Program-made: the position numbers and the translations under genes
The notes under the pieces: model-generated
Told to the model about the DNA's origin: nothing
Database searches by the model: none
What the model saw: only the letters and a program-made list of their open reading frames with translations
Assembly (NCBI GenBank): GCA_009786045.1
Contig: WQTY01000016.1
Coordinates: forward strand, 1 to 13,393
Source of the DNA: Pseudomonadota bacterium
GTDB taxonomy: Bacteria > Myxococcota_A > Bradymonadia > UBA4248
Length of the DNA stretch: 13,393 bases
Reading direction: 5' to 3'
In this document: positions 5,973-13,327 of the stretch, piece after piece
Numbering within the stretch: the first letter of the stretch is position 1
How the letters are laid out: every line of letters starts with the position of its first letter

Positions 5973-8900
5973 CTATTCCTTACAACGTTGATATTCCTCA
6001 TCCAAGCTATTCAAAATCATTTGATAGACTTCTTCCGCAATCAGCTTAATTTCTGCAGTGGGAACCCCACCTACGCCTAGAACATTCGACCCCGAATCCG
6101 ACGAAGTTGCTGCAGAAGTCGGCGTCGAACCACCATCCAAACCACCGCTGAACAATGGTGCATTGGCCTCGGCTTGTGGCAAAAGATTGGGGCTGACATA
6201 ACGCTTGTCTGCTCGCTGCATGCCCTGAATGGGATTCGCGCCAATCTTCTGCAACGCTTCGCGCAGTTCGCGTGCTTCTGCAGCCTGTCGCGCTTTGGCA
6301 TCCTTTTGGCGCCACTGCGGAAGACCGCGTTCGCCAAGGTAGCTCTCTCGGGGAAGTGCCTCCACCAGGGCGCGCACCACCTCGTTCGTTGAAAAGACAC
6401 CAACGTTGCGGTTGCTTACGTTCTCAACGTAGTCCAGCAGTGAGTCTATGCGATCGAGAACCTGACGGCCTTCTGCCGGAGCCTCTCCAGCAACGCCGGG
6501 CAAAGCCGAATGCATGCCCAAACCATGTGTCACCCAAGTGTACTCAGGAGAAGACGCCGTTTGGGAATTCAACGCCGAAGAATCTGATGGCATAGAGAAG
6601 GTCGACAACAACGTTTCGCGCAAATCAGAAGACTCAGGCCCAAACGTTGCCTCATGAGAAGCAGTGCCCCGCTGTCCTGAAACAAACCTCGGCGCGGACG
6701 CATCATATGCCGAACCGGAATAAGACCTGTCGTGAGTCCGGGAAACGGCCTCTGGGCCTCCCAGCATGCCAACATAGCTTTGCGTATTAAAACCGACACT
6801 GGCACGCGCCGTGTTTTGACCGCCGCTTGATAAAGCGCTGAGATATCCCTGGCGCAATCGCTTCAAGCTGCGACCCTCGCCCTGCTGGCTGAGCATCTCA
6901 ACATAGCCGGCATACAGTTCGTCGCGAACGGAGGACGCAGAGACAACGCGAGATGCAGACTCAAGATTGGGTCTGGCAACCATTGATACGAAGTCATGTG
7001 CAGACATGTCGATGGCAGCATCGGAAAGATGCATCTGGAAGCGTTCCTTCCCCGACTCGGGCGATGAAGCTGCTGCAAGCGTCGACCGGATGTCGTTGCC
7101 GGCGCGCCGGATGCCCGCCGCATAAGAATCCTCAGATGAGGCCGAAATGCGTGAATGGCCAGGCACCGAACCCGCCCCCAACATCACAGGCGAGAATGCC
7201 TCAATGCCGGCAATGCCAGACATCAGGGGTTCATTAAACCCAAGCGATGCCTTCACCAGAGGCGCATGCGATGTCCGGGCAGACACTGGTATATGGGAAT
7301 CCCCAGCCGCTCGGCGCAACGATAATCCAGAACGATCATCGCTGATCGAAAGCACTGCCTTAACGCGATCGCCCTCAGAAGACATCGTGTAGGCGGCCAC
7401 ACTATCCAGACCCGCTGTCAACGAAGCCTGCTTCAGTGCTCGACTGAAACCGGCAACATCCTGAGTTTGCCCCGATGCCATATCCGATGCATGCATCATA
7501 AGCGCTTTGCGAAGACCGAGCATCGAAGAAATGTCACCAAGTGCACCCTCAGAAGCATAGCCCTGGCGCTCTCCAGCGCGAACCCAGTTCATCGAAGTCA
7601 CGATTTCATCGTAACCCATCTGGGGCGAAGTATCTCCGGCCAGCATGGATGACACCGGCAATGCGTGTGCAGGCACGTCAGACAAGAGACTTGTGTCAGG
7701 CTTAACGAGAGATAACATTCGGTCAAGCCGGCTGTCGCCCTGAGCCGCGTATTCCTCGGCGCGGGACAACAGTCCAGTACGTCCAAAGTTTGACCGGAGC
7801 GCAGCATAACCCGCCAGAGAATGCGTCAGCGTTGGCAAATATTCACTCAAAATGACGCTGTCATCCATCCTGAATCGCTGGGGTACACTTTCCAGTGACC
7901 CACGCAAACTGCGCGCAAAAGATGTCGCATCCGATTGGCCTGAAACCAGATTTCCAAGACGATTCGAAAGGTGCGCCGTTGCTTCGATGGCGTCCACGTG
8001 AGAAGACAACTGCTCCAACTTTGTTTCGCTTGCGCGGATAGAGGCTACCGCCGCTGAAATGTGTGCATGCATTTCCTGCGAGAGGGATTCTCCTGCGGCA
8101 TGCTGTGCAGATTCAAGCTCAGTTGCATTTCTGGCTGTGGCCAATGCCAACATATGCTGTTTGACCGCAATGCTGAGGGCGCTGTCCTGCGTTGCCTGAG
8201 AGGCAAGGGCCGAAACCTGAGACAAAATCGTCTCCTGAGATTGTCGCTGCTGGGCCGCAAAGCGCGAGACCTGATCTCGGACCTGAAGAACCGCCGCAAG
8301 GCTGTCTGTATGCTGCCCTGCCTCAGCTGCCTCAGATGACGATACGTAAACCCCTTCAGACTGAAGGGAATCATACCCTGGCATCGCAAGTGCCTGAATG
8401 GCCTGTGATACAAAAGTATCAAGTTTTTCAGATATCTGGCGGATCATCGAAACGCTGCGGCCGATGCTGCCACCCGAAGATGCATGATCGACAAAACCTA
8501 TCCCTTCGATCTCATTAAGCAGCGATGTTACCAATTCCTGGCCCACACCGGCAGACGACAGCCGCGCCGCCAAACGCGTCATCGAATGCTCAACGCGTGA
8601 TACCAGCGAAGACATGGCACCGCGAACTGATATCCCGTCACGGTCGTTACCCTTGAACTGACCCGTGGCATCCGCATGGCGGCTTGTCGATACCCGCACA
8701 GAATCCGTCACAGCCCTCATGGTTGCATCCGAGATGACACCAGAAGCATGAAGCGATTCTGCACTGTCGAGGACGTCACGCAGGAGAACGCGATCGATCT
8801 CATCAGAGACCCCATGGAGCCTGACAAACCGGTCTTCTGCCCGTTTCCAGCGCAGTGTTGCAGAGCTCTCGCCCTCACGTGCAACACGAGCCGATACCGC

Positions 8901-10028
8901 ATTTCCAAATGTCTCAAGGTGATTTGCAAAAGCCGTCATCGCCATTCGAACATTGTCATTCGACGGCTCCGAAGCACGAACCATCGCACGCTGCGAGATG
9001 CTTCCCATCGCGCCCGCCTCAATACGCGGGACCATACCTGCCGATGACCTCAAACGCTCTGCCACATGCAGAACATCCTGCGTCAACTCGTCTGATAATA
9101 CGCGTCGCGCATACATCCGCCCCGATGCTTCGATCTTTGCTGCGTCTTCGCTGGAAACCACGCCAAGCGAAGACAGCTCGGCCAGAATGCCGTGCATATC
9201 GCGAAGCGCACCCACGCCCAGAACCCCATCCACAACAAGTGTCTCCACGCTGCGGCGCCAGCGTGTCACCAAACCATCCATCCGCGAATGGTCTGATGTT
9301 TCGGATGAAGCCTGTGCGAGCGATTGCTCCACTGCCCCCGCACGCGACATCACATGCGATGCAAGCATTTGCCGCGGTGAATGGGCCAGTGCCTGTGCTG
9401 CTTCAAACACCGATGACGAAGCCATGGCACGCGCCGCAATCTCTCGCCCCAACTCGCCCATGCCCCCGCGCGTTTTTTCCGCATCTGAACCCGGGGCAGA
9501 AAACTGACCCAAAATCGTACGCTTATCTTTAAGAGACAAAGACTGTAACATTGCGGGACGAACGCCACTGGCACGAAGTGCCGCCACACGCTCACGAACG
9601 GCCTTTGCCTGTTTCGTAGCCTCTGTATGGCGCTGCACCTGCAGCATATCAGACGAAAGCATCTCTGCTTCCGCTTCTGCCTCGTCTTCGTCAAAAAGTG
9701 TCAGCAATACAGCATCCAGCCAGTACTGCCACTCTCCCACGTCCGTTGCATTCTTGGGGCCCTGCGTCATTGCCCGGGAAGCATACCACTGACGCCAAAA
9801 TGACTCTGTCGATGCCACTTGACCCAAACGCGATACGTCACCTCGCGGCATGACCCGCGAAACGCCGTCCAATAAACGTTCAGCGAAAGCATCCGCCCGG
9901 TCAATCACATCAAAGGACTGCTCCGATACACCCTCCATCGCGTCCAGACCAAGAGAAGCCAAGGTCAATCTGCGAAACAGAGTCCCCATCGATCCATTAT
10001 CTATTTCCTGATGCCTGTCGTTTGACAT
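5973..10028 (-). CDS. Large CIS-associated protein of unknown function
   Basis: I do not recognise a domain in these 1351 residues. The sequence is rich in Ala, Ser, Met and Gln, reads as largely helical, and has a single cysteine (C1349). An acidic cluster (DEDEAEAEAE) lies at 113-122. Long helical or coiled-coil-like stretches fill the middle, notably the Gln/Ala-rich region near 590-720. From about 930 it becomes Ser/Gly-rich and less regular. A Gly/Ser/Thr linker near 1290-1320 precedes a terminal helix containing AEEVYQMILNSLDEEYQR. There is no signal peptide or membrane segment. GGAG lies seven bases before the start; the stop codon overlaps the Shine-Dalgarno site of the adaptor gene, so it is a member of the CIS operon. 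It might be a tape-measure-like or lumen protein, a scaffold, or a cargo; none is proven. Confidence 0.85.
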   Translation of the reverse strand: MSNDRHQEIDNGSMGTLFRRLTLASLGLDAMEGVSEQSFDVIDRADAFAERLLDGVSRVMPRGDVSRLGQVASTESFWRQWYASRAMTQGPKNATDVGEWQYWLDAVLLTLFDEDEAEAEAEMLSSDMLQVQRHTEATKQAKAVRERVAALRASGVRPAMLQSLSLKDKRTILGQFSAPGSDAEKTRGGMGELGREIAARAMASSSVFEAAQALAHSPRQMLASHVMSRAGAVEQSLAQASSETSDHSRMDGLVTRWRRSVETLVVDGVLGVGALRDMHGILAELSSLGVVSSEDAAKIEASGRMYARRVLSDELTQDVLHVAERLRSSAGMVPRIEAGAMGSISQRAMVRASEPSNDNVRMAMTAFANHLETFGNAVSARVAREGESSATLRWKRAEDRFVRLHGVSDEIDRVLLRDVLDSAESLHASGVISDATMRAVTDSVRVSTSRHADATGQFKGNDRDGISVRGAMSSLVSRVEHSMTRLAARLSSAGVGQELVTSLLNEIEGIGFVDHASSGGSIGRSVSMIRQISEKLDTFVSQAIQALAMPGYDSLQSEGVYVSSSEAAEAGQHTDSLAAVLQVRDQVSRFAAQQRQSQETILSQVSALASQATQDSALSIAVKQHMLALATARNATELESAQHAAGESLSQEMHAHISAAVASIRASETKLEQLSSHVDAIEATAHLSNRLGNLVSGQSDATSFARSLRGSLESVPQRFRMDDSVILSEYLPTLTHSLAGYAALRSNFGRTGLLSRAEEYAAQGDSRLDRMLSLVKPDTSLLSDVPAHALPVSSMLAGDTSPQMGYDEIVTSMNWVRAGERQGYASEGALGDISSMLGLRKALMMHASDMASGQTQDVAGFSRALKQASLTAGLDSVAAYTMSSEGDRVKAVLSISDDRSGLSLRRAAGDSHIPVSARTSHAPLVKASLGFNEPLMSGIAGIEAFSPVMLGAGSVPGHSRISASSEDSYAAGIRRAGNDIRSTLAAASSPESGKERFQMHLSDAAIDMSAHDFVSMVARPNLESASRVVSASSVRDELYAGYVEMLSQQGEGRSLKRLRQGYLSALSSGGQNTARASVGFNTQSYVGMLGGPEAVSRTHDRSYSGSAYDASAPRFVSGQRGTASHEATFGPESSDLRETLLSTFSMPSDSSALNSQTASSPEYTWVTHGLGMHSALPGVAGEAPAEGRQVLDRIDSLLDYVENVSNRNVGVFSTNEVVRALVEALPRESYLGERGLPQWRQKDAKARQAAEARELREALQKIGANPIQGMQRADKRYVSPNLLPQAEANAPLFSGGLDGGSTPTSAATSSDSGSNVLGVGGVPTAEIKLIAEEVYQMILNSLDEEYQRCKE

Positions 10029-10030
10029 CG

Positions 10031-10141
10031 CTACACTCCAATTGCTGTGCCCGTTGCCGGCGCTGTCTTCGAACTAGACACTCTATGGTGACTCGTGTCC
10101 CCACTCCCGGTCTCGCCCCACCAACTCCCGCGCATCGCCAT
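10031..10141 (-). CDS. Possible small ORF between tube and large protein
   Basis: A 36-codon frame starts at ATG 10141, twelve bases after the tube stop codon, and stops three bases before the start of the 1351-residue gene. It encodes a polar peptide starting MAMRGSWWGETGSG, with no recognisable domain and no strong Shine-Dalgarno site. Its near-perfect fit between two genes is the only support. It may simply be non-coding spacer. Confidence 0.22.
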   Translation of the reverse strand: MAMRGSWWGETGSGDTSHHRVSSSKTAPATGTAIGV

Positions 10142-10152
10142 GGTCTGCGAAA

Positions 10153-10596
10153 CTATGTTATCTTCAAACCCTCATGCGCAATCTCAAGCGTCTCTGTCGC
10201 AATGGCATCCTGCATGACGCTAAGGGACGGGCCGTCCCACTTCACAGGAATCCCTTTTTTAAATGTATAGGTCAGCTTCGTTGCCCCACTGTCGTCCAGC
10301 AACTCTATACTGCCGTCGAGCCGCGTAATTTTCCCGCCTTGCAGGAACTTTTCGATCCAGGCAAACATGCCCTTGTCGCACACCCCACGCTTGAGCGTGA
10401 TGTTCGTATAGGAGGCGTTGCCAATCAGCTTGCGGGTCGTGTCGTTGAGACCGCCTTCTACAACATCCTGGACGTTTATCTGAACCGAGAGACCGCTTAC
10501 CTCCTGAAAGTAGCCTATCGGTGCATCAGCCCCATCTACTTTAACGACGACCTTGAATCCAAATGAACCGTATGGATCTTTCCGTGCGCTACTCAT
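10153..10596 (-). CDS. Inner tube protein, T4 gp19/Hcp-like
   Basis: This 147-residue protein matches the phage tail tube family used by eCIS (Afp1/Pvc1 type), whose hexamers stack to form the inner tube driven through the target envelope. The pattern is diagnostic: an opening DPYGSFGFKVVV strand, FQEVSGLSVQI (about 31-41), a VVEGGLNDTTRKLIG loop, the NITLKRGVCDKG segment, and a closing ETLEIAHEGLKI strand. Length is normal. The start has GGAGGAG upstream, and its ATG overlaps the stop codon of the interrupted frame upstream as ATGA. Only this one tube gene is present besides the Afp7-like protein, whereas some eCIS carry two (Afp1 and Afp5). Confidence 0.93.
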   Translation of the reverse strand: MSSARKDPYGSFGFKVVVKVDGADAPIGYFQEVSGLSVQINVQDVVEGGLNDTTRKLIGNASYTNITLKRGVCDKGMFAWIEKFLQGGKITRLDGSIELLDDSGATKLTYTFKKGIPVKWDGPSLSVMQDAIATETLEIAHEGLKIT

Positions 10597-10796
10597 TTCT
10601 CTCCTCCACTCGTTTTCATGACATCGCCACCAAGCAGCGACCTGTAAATCGGGGCATCGTACCCGGTAATGCCAAAGTTGCTACCGCCACACCCAGTTGC
10701 AAGGTAAATACCAATCGGGAATATTATTTGTGAGCGAAAATTGTGTTGAAAACCTCAAGGGAAACGCATCTTGTCCACTCGCAAAAAATTAGCCAT
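10593..10796 (-). pseudogene. TGA-interrupted small frame coupled to the tube gene
   Basis: A frame opens at ATG 10796 (31 bases after the sheath stop), reads MANFLRVDKMRFP, meets TGA at 10757-10755, then stays open for 53 more codons and ends in a TGA that overlaps the tube ATG. The second part includes IIFPIGIYLATGC, which resembles a short hydrophobic segment with a lipoprotein-type box, followed by GGSNFGITGYDAPIYRSLLG. No ATG, GTG or TTG start lies in the second part until close to its end. It could be a gene broken by one nonsense change, a read-through product, or chance. No homologue is recognised. It fills the otherwise odd 228-base gap in a tight operon. Confidence 0.4.
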
Positions 10797-10824
10797 CTCT
10801 GTCACAGGGTACTAAAAACCCCAC

Positions 10825-12570
10825 CTAGACACCGACAACCTGCTCTTCCATCTTATGCTCAAAACTCATGACGATGTATTCCATGGGTTTGCCAATGGCG
10901 ATACCCACATCGACATGGAAGGTGCCTGCGTCATTGTCCTCGTGCGAGTTATTGTTCGCGTCGCACTGGACAAAAAATGCCGCCTCCTGAACCTTGCCGG
11001 GGAAATAGCCGGCTGCCCAGAGTTTGCCCAGAAAGTCCGTCAGCAACAGCGTGACGCTGTGGCGCAAATCGGCCCCATTCACCTCAAAAACAACCCACTG
11101 CGTGTTTTCGTATATCGCACGGCGAACCGCATTAAAAACGCGGCGGCTCGTCAGGTAACGCCAATCCGGTTCGTTCGACAGCGAACGCGCACCCCAGGGG
11201 CGAATGCCCCGCTGCGGCACAAACCGTATGCAGCAGATACCCTTATCATTAAGCTCCGACAGATGACCCTCATGCAGGACAACCTTCAAACCTGAAAGCC
11301 CCTCAATCGGCACGTTCGCGGGCGCTCGAAACACCCCGTCCGTTCTGTCACACTTCGCATAAACGCCCGCCATAAAACCACACGGCGGCACAACCTCTTC
11401 GCGATCGCCATTGAGCCGGATGCACCACGGATAATAAAGCGCCGCAAACGATGTGTGAAATTTGGCACGATAATCCTGAACCTGCTCGATCTTCATGTCG
11501 CGGGGTGTTTCAAGAATCGCAAAACGATCCCCAAACCGCTCACAGTGGTCGACCACCGCCTGCTGAACACCCAGAAAATCTCTGTCGCTCTTGAATGCCT
11601 CGCAATAATCCCGGAAATATTGAAGGTCAGGAACGCATACCAGGTCGATCTCTTCGTTAGACTCAAGCGCCCCCAGGCCAAAACGCGAATCCGGGCCACT
11701 GTTGTACCCAATGACATCGTCGCTTGTGATGCCAGAAAGCCCATCCCGGCCGCCGCGAAGCAAAATGTCATCTGTTTTGTCAGGATAATGCTCAAACTCA
11801 CCCCCCGACAAAACATTGACACGAACCAATTCCGATTCCTGAGCCACGATGCGTGACACATTGCGAACCGCCATGCGGCACATTGAGAGATTCGAAAATT
11901 TCTCAGACCGGGTCTTCTCCTTCACCAGCAGATCAAACTCAATGCTCTCAAGATACGTGGGTGCCGCCGACTTGAACTCACGATCAATGGCGTCACGCCA
12001 GTAGATCTCGTTGCCGCGGATTCGGTCCAGCGTCACATAGCGAGAGGATTCCCCATCGCGGAGACGCAAAAGCATCCCGCGCTCCATCCCGCGCGAAGAC
12101 TGAACCGTTGCCATACGGCTGCCCGCCGCCAGGTCAAATGTCAAAAATGTATGCACGCGCGGCGTGTCAGAATACTCCACCCGCACGCTCACCTTGTTAC
12201 CCCAATTCCCTTCGCTGGATGCCTTCACTTCTAATGTCGGATAGCCGGACTTGTCCAACAGCTCATAGCGCGAACAGCGCGCAAGCTCCCCCTTGCCATT
12301 GCGAAAAACATGCGCCACTCGCACGACAAAACATCGCGCCCCGCCGTTGGCGAAAAATCCCCACACGCTCGCATGCAGGTAACTGTTCGGAACCGGCTCG
12401 CCAAAAATTCGCAAAAACTGATGCATGCTTTGAACGCTGACAGGCTCGTTGAGAGGACCGCGCTCGGCTACCCCCAAAAATGCCGGAACACCAGTCTCTC
12501 CCAGCGATAAACCACGCTCAATCTTTGGATTGTCCTCAAAATATACACCAGGGAGCCTGATCTTTGCCAT
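10825..12570 (-). CDS. Contractile tail sheath protein
   Basis: This 581-residue protein is the contractile sheath that surrounds the inner tube and shortens on firing. The N-terminus (MAKIRLPGVYFEDN, then GVPAFLGVAERGPLNEP) and the FFANGGARCFVVRV segment near residue 80 are typical of Afp2-4/phage sheath proteins. The C-terminal domain carries RGIRPWGARSLSNEPDWRY, ENTQWVVFEVN and a closing DVGIAIGKPMEYIVMSF, as in the conserved sheath C-terminal domain. The ATG at 12570 is chosen because it gives the standard MxxxxLPGVY start and has GAGG seven bases upstream; an in-frame GTG at 12621 has poor support. Many eCIS encode two or three sheath paralogues; only one is here. The middle region is variable, as usual for the outer sheath domain. 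Confidence 0.95.
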   Translation of the reverse strand: MAKIRLPGVYFEDNPKIERGLSLGETGVPAFLGVAERGPLNEPVSVQSMHQFLRIFGEPVPNSYLHASVWGFFANGGARCFVVRVAHVFRNGKGELARCSRYELLDKSGYPTLEVKASSEGNWGNKVSVRVEYSDTPRVHTFLTFDLAAGSRMATVQSSRGMERGMLLRLRDGESSRYVTLDRIRGNEIYWRDAIDREFKSAAPTYLESIEFDLLVKEKTRSEKFSNLSMCRMAVRNVSRIVAQESELVRVNVLSGGEFEHYPDKTDDILLRGGRDGLSGITSDDVIGYNSGPDSRFGLGALESNEEIDLVCVPDLQYFRDYCEAFKSDRDFLGVQQAVVDHCERFGDRFAILETPRDMKIEQVQDYRAKFHTSFAALYYPWCIRLNGDREEVVPPCGFMAGVYAKCDRTDGVFRAPANVPIEGLSGLKVVLHEGHLSELNDKGICCIRFVPQRGIRPWGARSLSNEPDWRYLTSRRVFNAVRRAIYENTQWVVFEVNGADLRHSVTLLLTDFLGKLWAAGYFPGKVQEAAFFVQCDANNNSHEDNDAGTFHVDVGIAIGKPMEYIVMSFEHKMEEQVVGV

Positions 12571-12626
12571 CTCTACCTCAAAATCATGTCTAGTCCTGAC
12601 CCGCCTCAACGCCCCCCACAAAAAGT

Positions 12627-12794
12627 CTACCCACCCCGGCTTTCGTTGATCTCACGGTTAATCTCCGAAATCTCACGTATCCAGATCTGGCGCTCCTTGT
12701 GTTCCATGTTGAGGATGTCGTCTATCGCCCAATGGAAGTGATAAGCGATGTACGCTACCTCCTGATACAGCTTTTCCAGGGGGTAGCTTAATAC
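12627..12794 (-). CDS. DUF6760-like frame, probably reached by -1 frameshift
   Basis: The 55 codons from GTA 12794 read VLSYPLEKLYQEVAYIAYHF and then HWAIDDILNMEHKERQIWIREISEIN. This closely resembles the small DUF6760 proteins that accompany tail-assembly genes in eCIS loci. No ATG, GTG or TTG start exists in this frame upstream of the conserved region: it is open only back to a TGA eleven codons before the GTA, and the first in-frame ATG (residue 30) would remove half the domain. The frame is exactly -1 to the preceding gene and overlaps it at seven Gs. I infer that it is made as the C-terminal part of a frameshifted 177-residue fusion. A non-standard start or a miscounted homopolymer are the alternatives. 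Confidence 0.75.
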   Translation of the reverse strand, partial: VLSYPLEKLYQEVAYIAYHFHWAIDDILNMEHKERQIWIREISEINREINESRGG

Positions 12795-12800
12795 CCCCCC
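12779..12800 (-). promoter_or_regulatory. Slippery G7 site with overlapping stem-loop
   Basis: On the minus strand the tail-assembly gene ends CTG GGG GGG TAT TAA. The seven Gs (12800-12794) match the X XXY YYZ pattern in the correct phase, so two tRNAs can re-pair after a -1 slip and reading continues as GTA TTA AGC into the DUF6760 frame. GGGGGTA-ttaagc-TACCCCC (12798-12779) can form a perfect 7-bp hairpin; it uses part of the slippery run, so its role is unclear. The normal stop codon comes one codon after the site, as in many phage tail chaperone frameshifts. Confidence 0.6.
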
Positions 12801-13159
12801 AGGCCTGTCCCCATGTCGACCTCAAACTCATGTTTGCACGCAGGGCAGCTGACCTTGATGGCGGCACTTCCTTCCTCATTGATCTTGCGGTAAAATTCCT
12901 GCAAATAAGCCAAATCCGAGCTGAACAGATCTTCAATGATGTTCGGTGCCACTGTGCGGATTGTGCCGAGCTTCGTGATGACGCGGCTCAGAAGAATAAT
13001 CACCAGATAGGCGCGGTTCGCCTGCACGCGATAATCCTGAAGCGGCGCAATCTCATCCTTCGCCGTCGCCAGACGCATCACGCCCTCTCGGTGAAGATTG
13101 CCGTCCTTGTCCACATAACCCTTGGGGAGCGTAAACTGGAACTCAGTCTGGAATGCCAT
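12788..13159 (-). CDS. Phage tail assembly chaperone-like protein of CIS
   Basis: This 123-residue protein resembles the small tail assembly proteins found in eCIS and phage-tail loci. The N-terminal part (FQFTLPKGYVDKDGNLHREG, 7-26) and the RLATAKDEIAPLQDYRV segment are the best-recognised pieces. A helical middle with LVIILLSRVITKLGTI follows, and then a CPAC half zinc-knuckle with KHEFEVD near the end. It probably binds other tail proteins during assembly in the cytoplasm rather than being part of the particle. AAGGA lies seven bases before the ATG. It is the first gene of the operon here, ahead of the sheath. Its last codons hold the slippery site leading into the DUF6760 frame. Confidence 0.82.
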   Translation of the reverse strand: MAFQTEFQFTLPKGYVDKDGNLHREGVMRLATAKDEIAPLQDYRVQANRAYLVIILLSRVITKLGTIRTVAPNIIEDLFSSDLAYLQEFYRKINEEGSAAIKVSCPACKHEFEVDMGTGLGGY

Positions 13160-13223
13160 AACACCATCCTTGTCAAAATCCCCTCATCGCAGAGGAGTAC
13201 GTTAAAAAAGCAGGCACTTCGCC

Positions 13224-13268
13224 CTCAACATAAATCTATAATTTATATTGAGCCGATCACATTGTCCA
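13224..13268 (-). promoter_or_regulatory. AT-rich palindrome with weak promoter candidate
   Basis: CTCAATATAAAT and ATTTATGTTGAG form a 12-base inverted repeat with one mismatch around a 5-base spacer (13224-13252). On the minus strand TGGACA (13268-13263) and TATAAA (13247-13242) stand 15 bases apart, a short spacing for a sigma70-type promoter, and would give a leader of about 75 bases. The palindrome overlaps the -10, as an operator would. A weak hairpin followed by TTTTTT (about 13219-13204) lies in the leader and could be an attenuator or the end of an earlier gene. A consensus TATAAT also reads on the plus strand. Confidence 0.35.
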
Positions 13269-13327
13269 TCATTACACCGTTTCTTGAGCAAATTGTCGAG
13301 ATATTTTGGCGCCTTTGGGTGGGTGGA

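Noticed and set aside
8855..9532. 225-codon plus-strand open frame, and other frames over 5973-10028
   Set aside because: They are opposite to or shifted from the 1351-codon gene, overlap one another, and show Pro/His/Arg-rich content typical of antisense shadows.
10755..10757. Selenocysteine reading of the TGA in the interrupted frame
   Set aside because: No convincing SECIS-like hairpin follows within the expected distance, and no selenoprotein family is recognised.
12571..12621. GTG start at 12621 for the sheath gene
   Set aside because: The ATG at 12570 has a good Shine-Dalgarno site and gives the standard sheath N-terminus.
12777..12779. CTG as an independent start for the DUF6760 frame
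   Set aside because: It removes the conserved SYPL start of the family, has no Shine-Dalgarno site, and CTG initiation is rare; kept only as a weak alternative to the frameshift.
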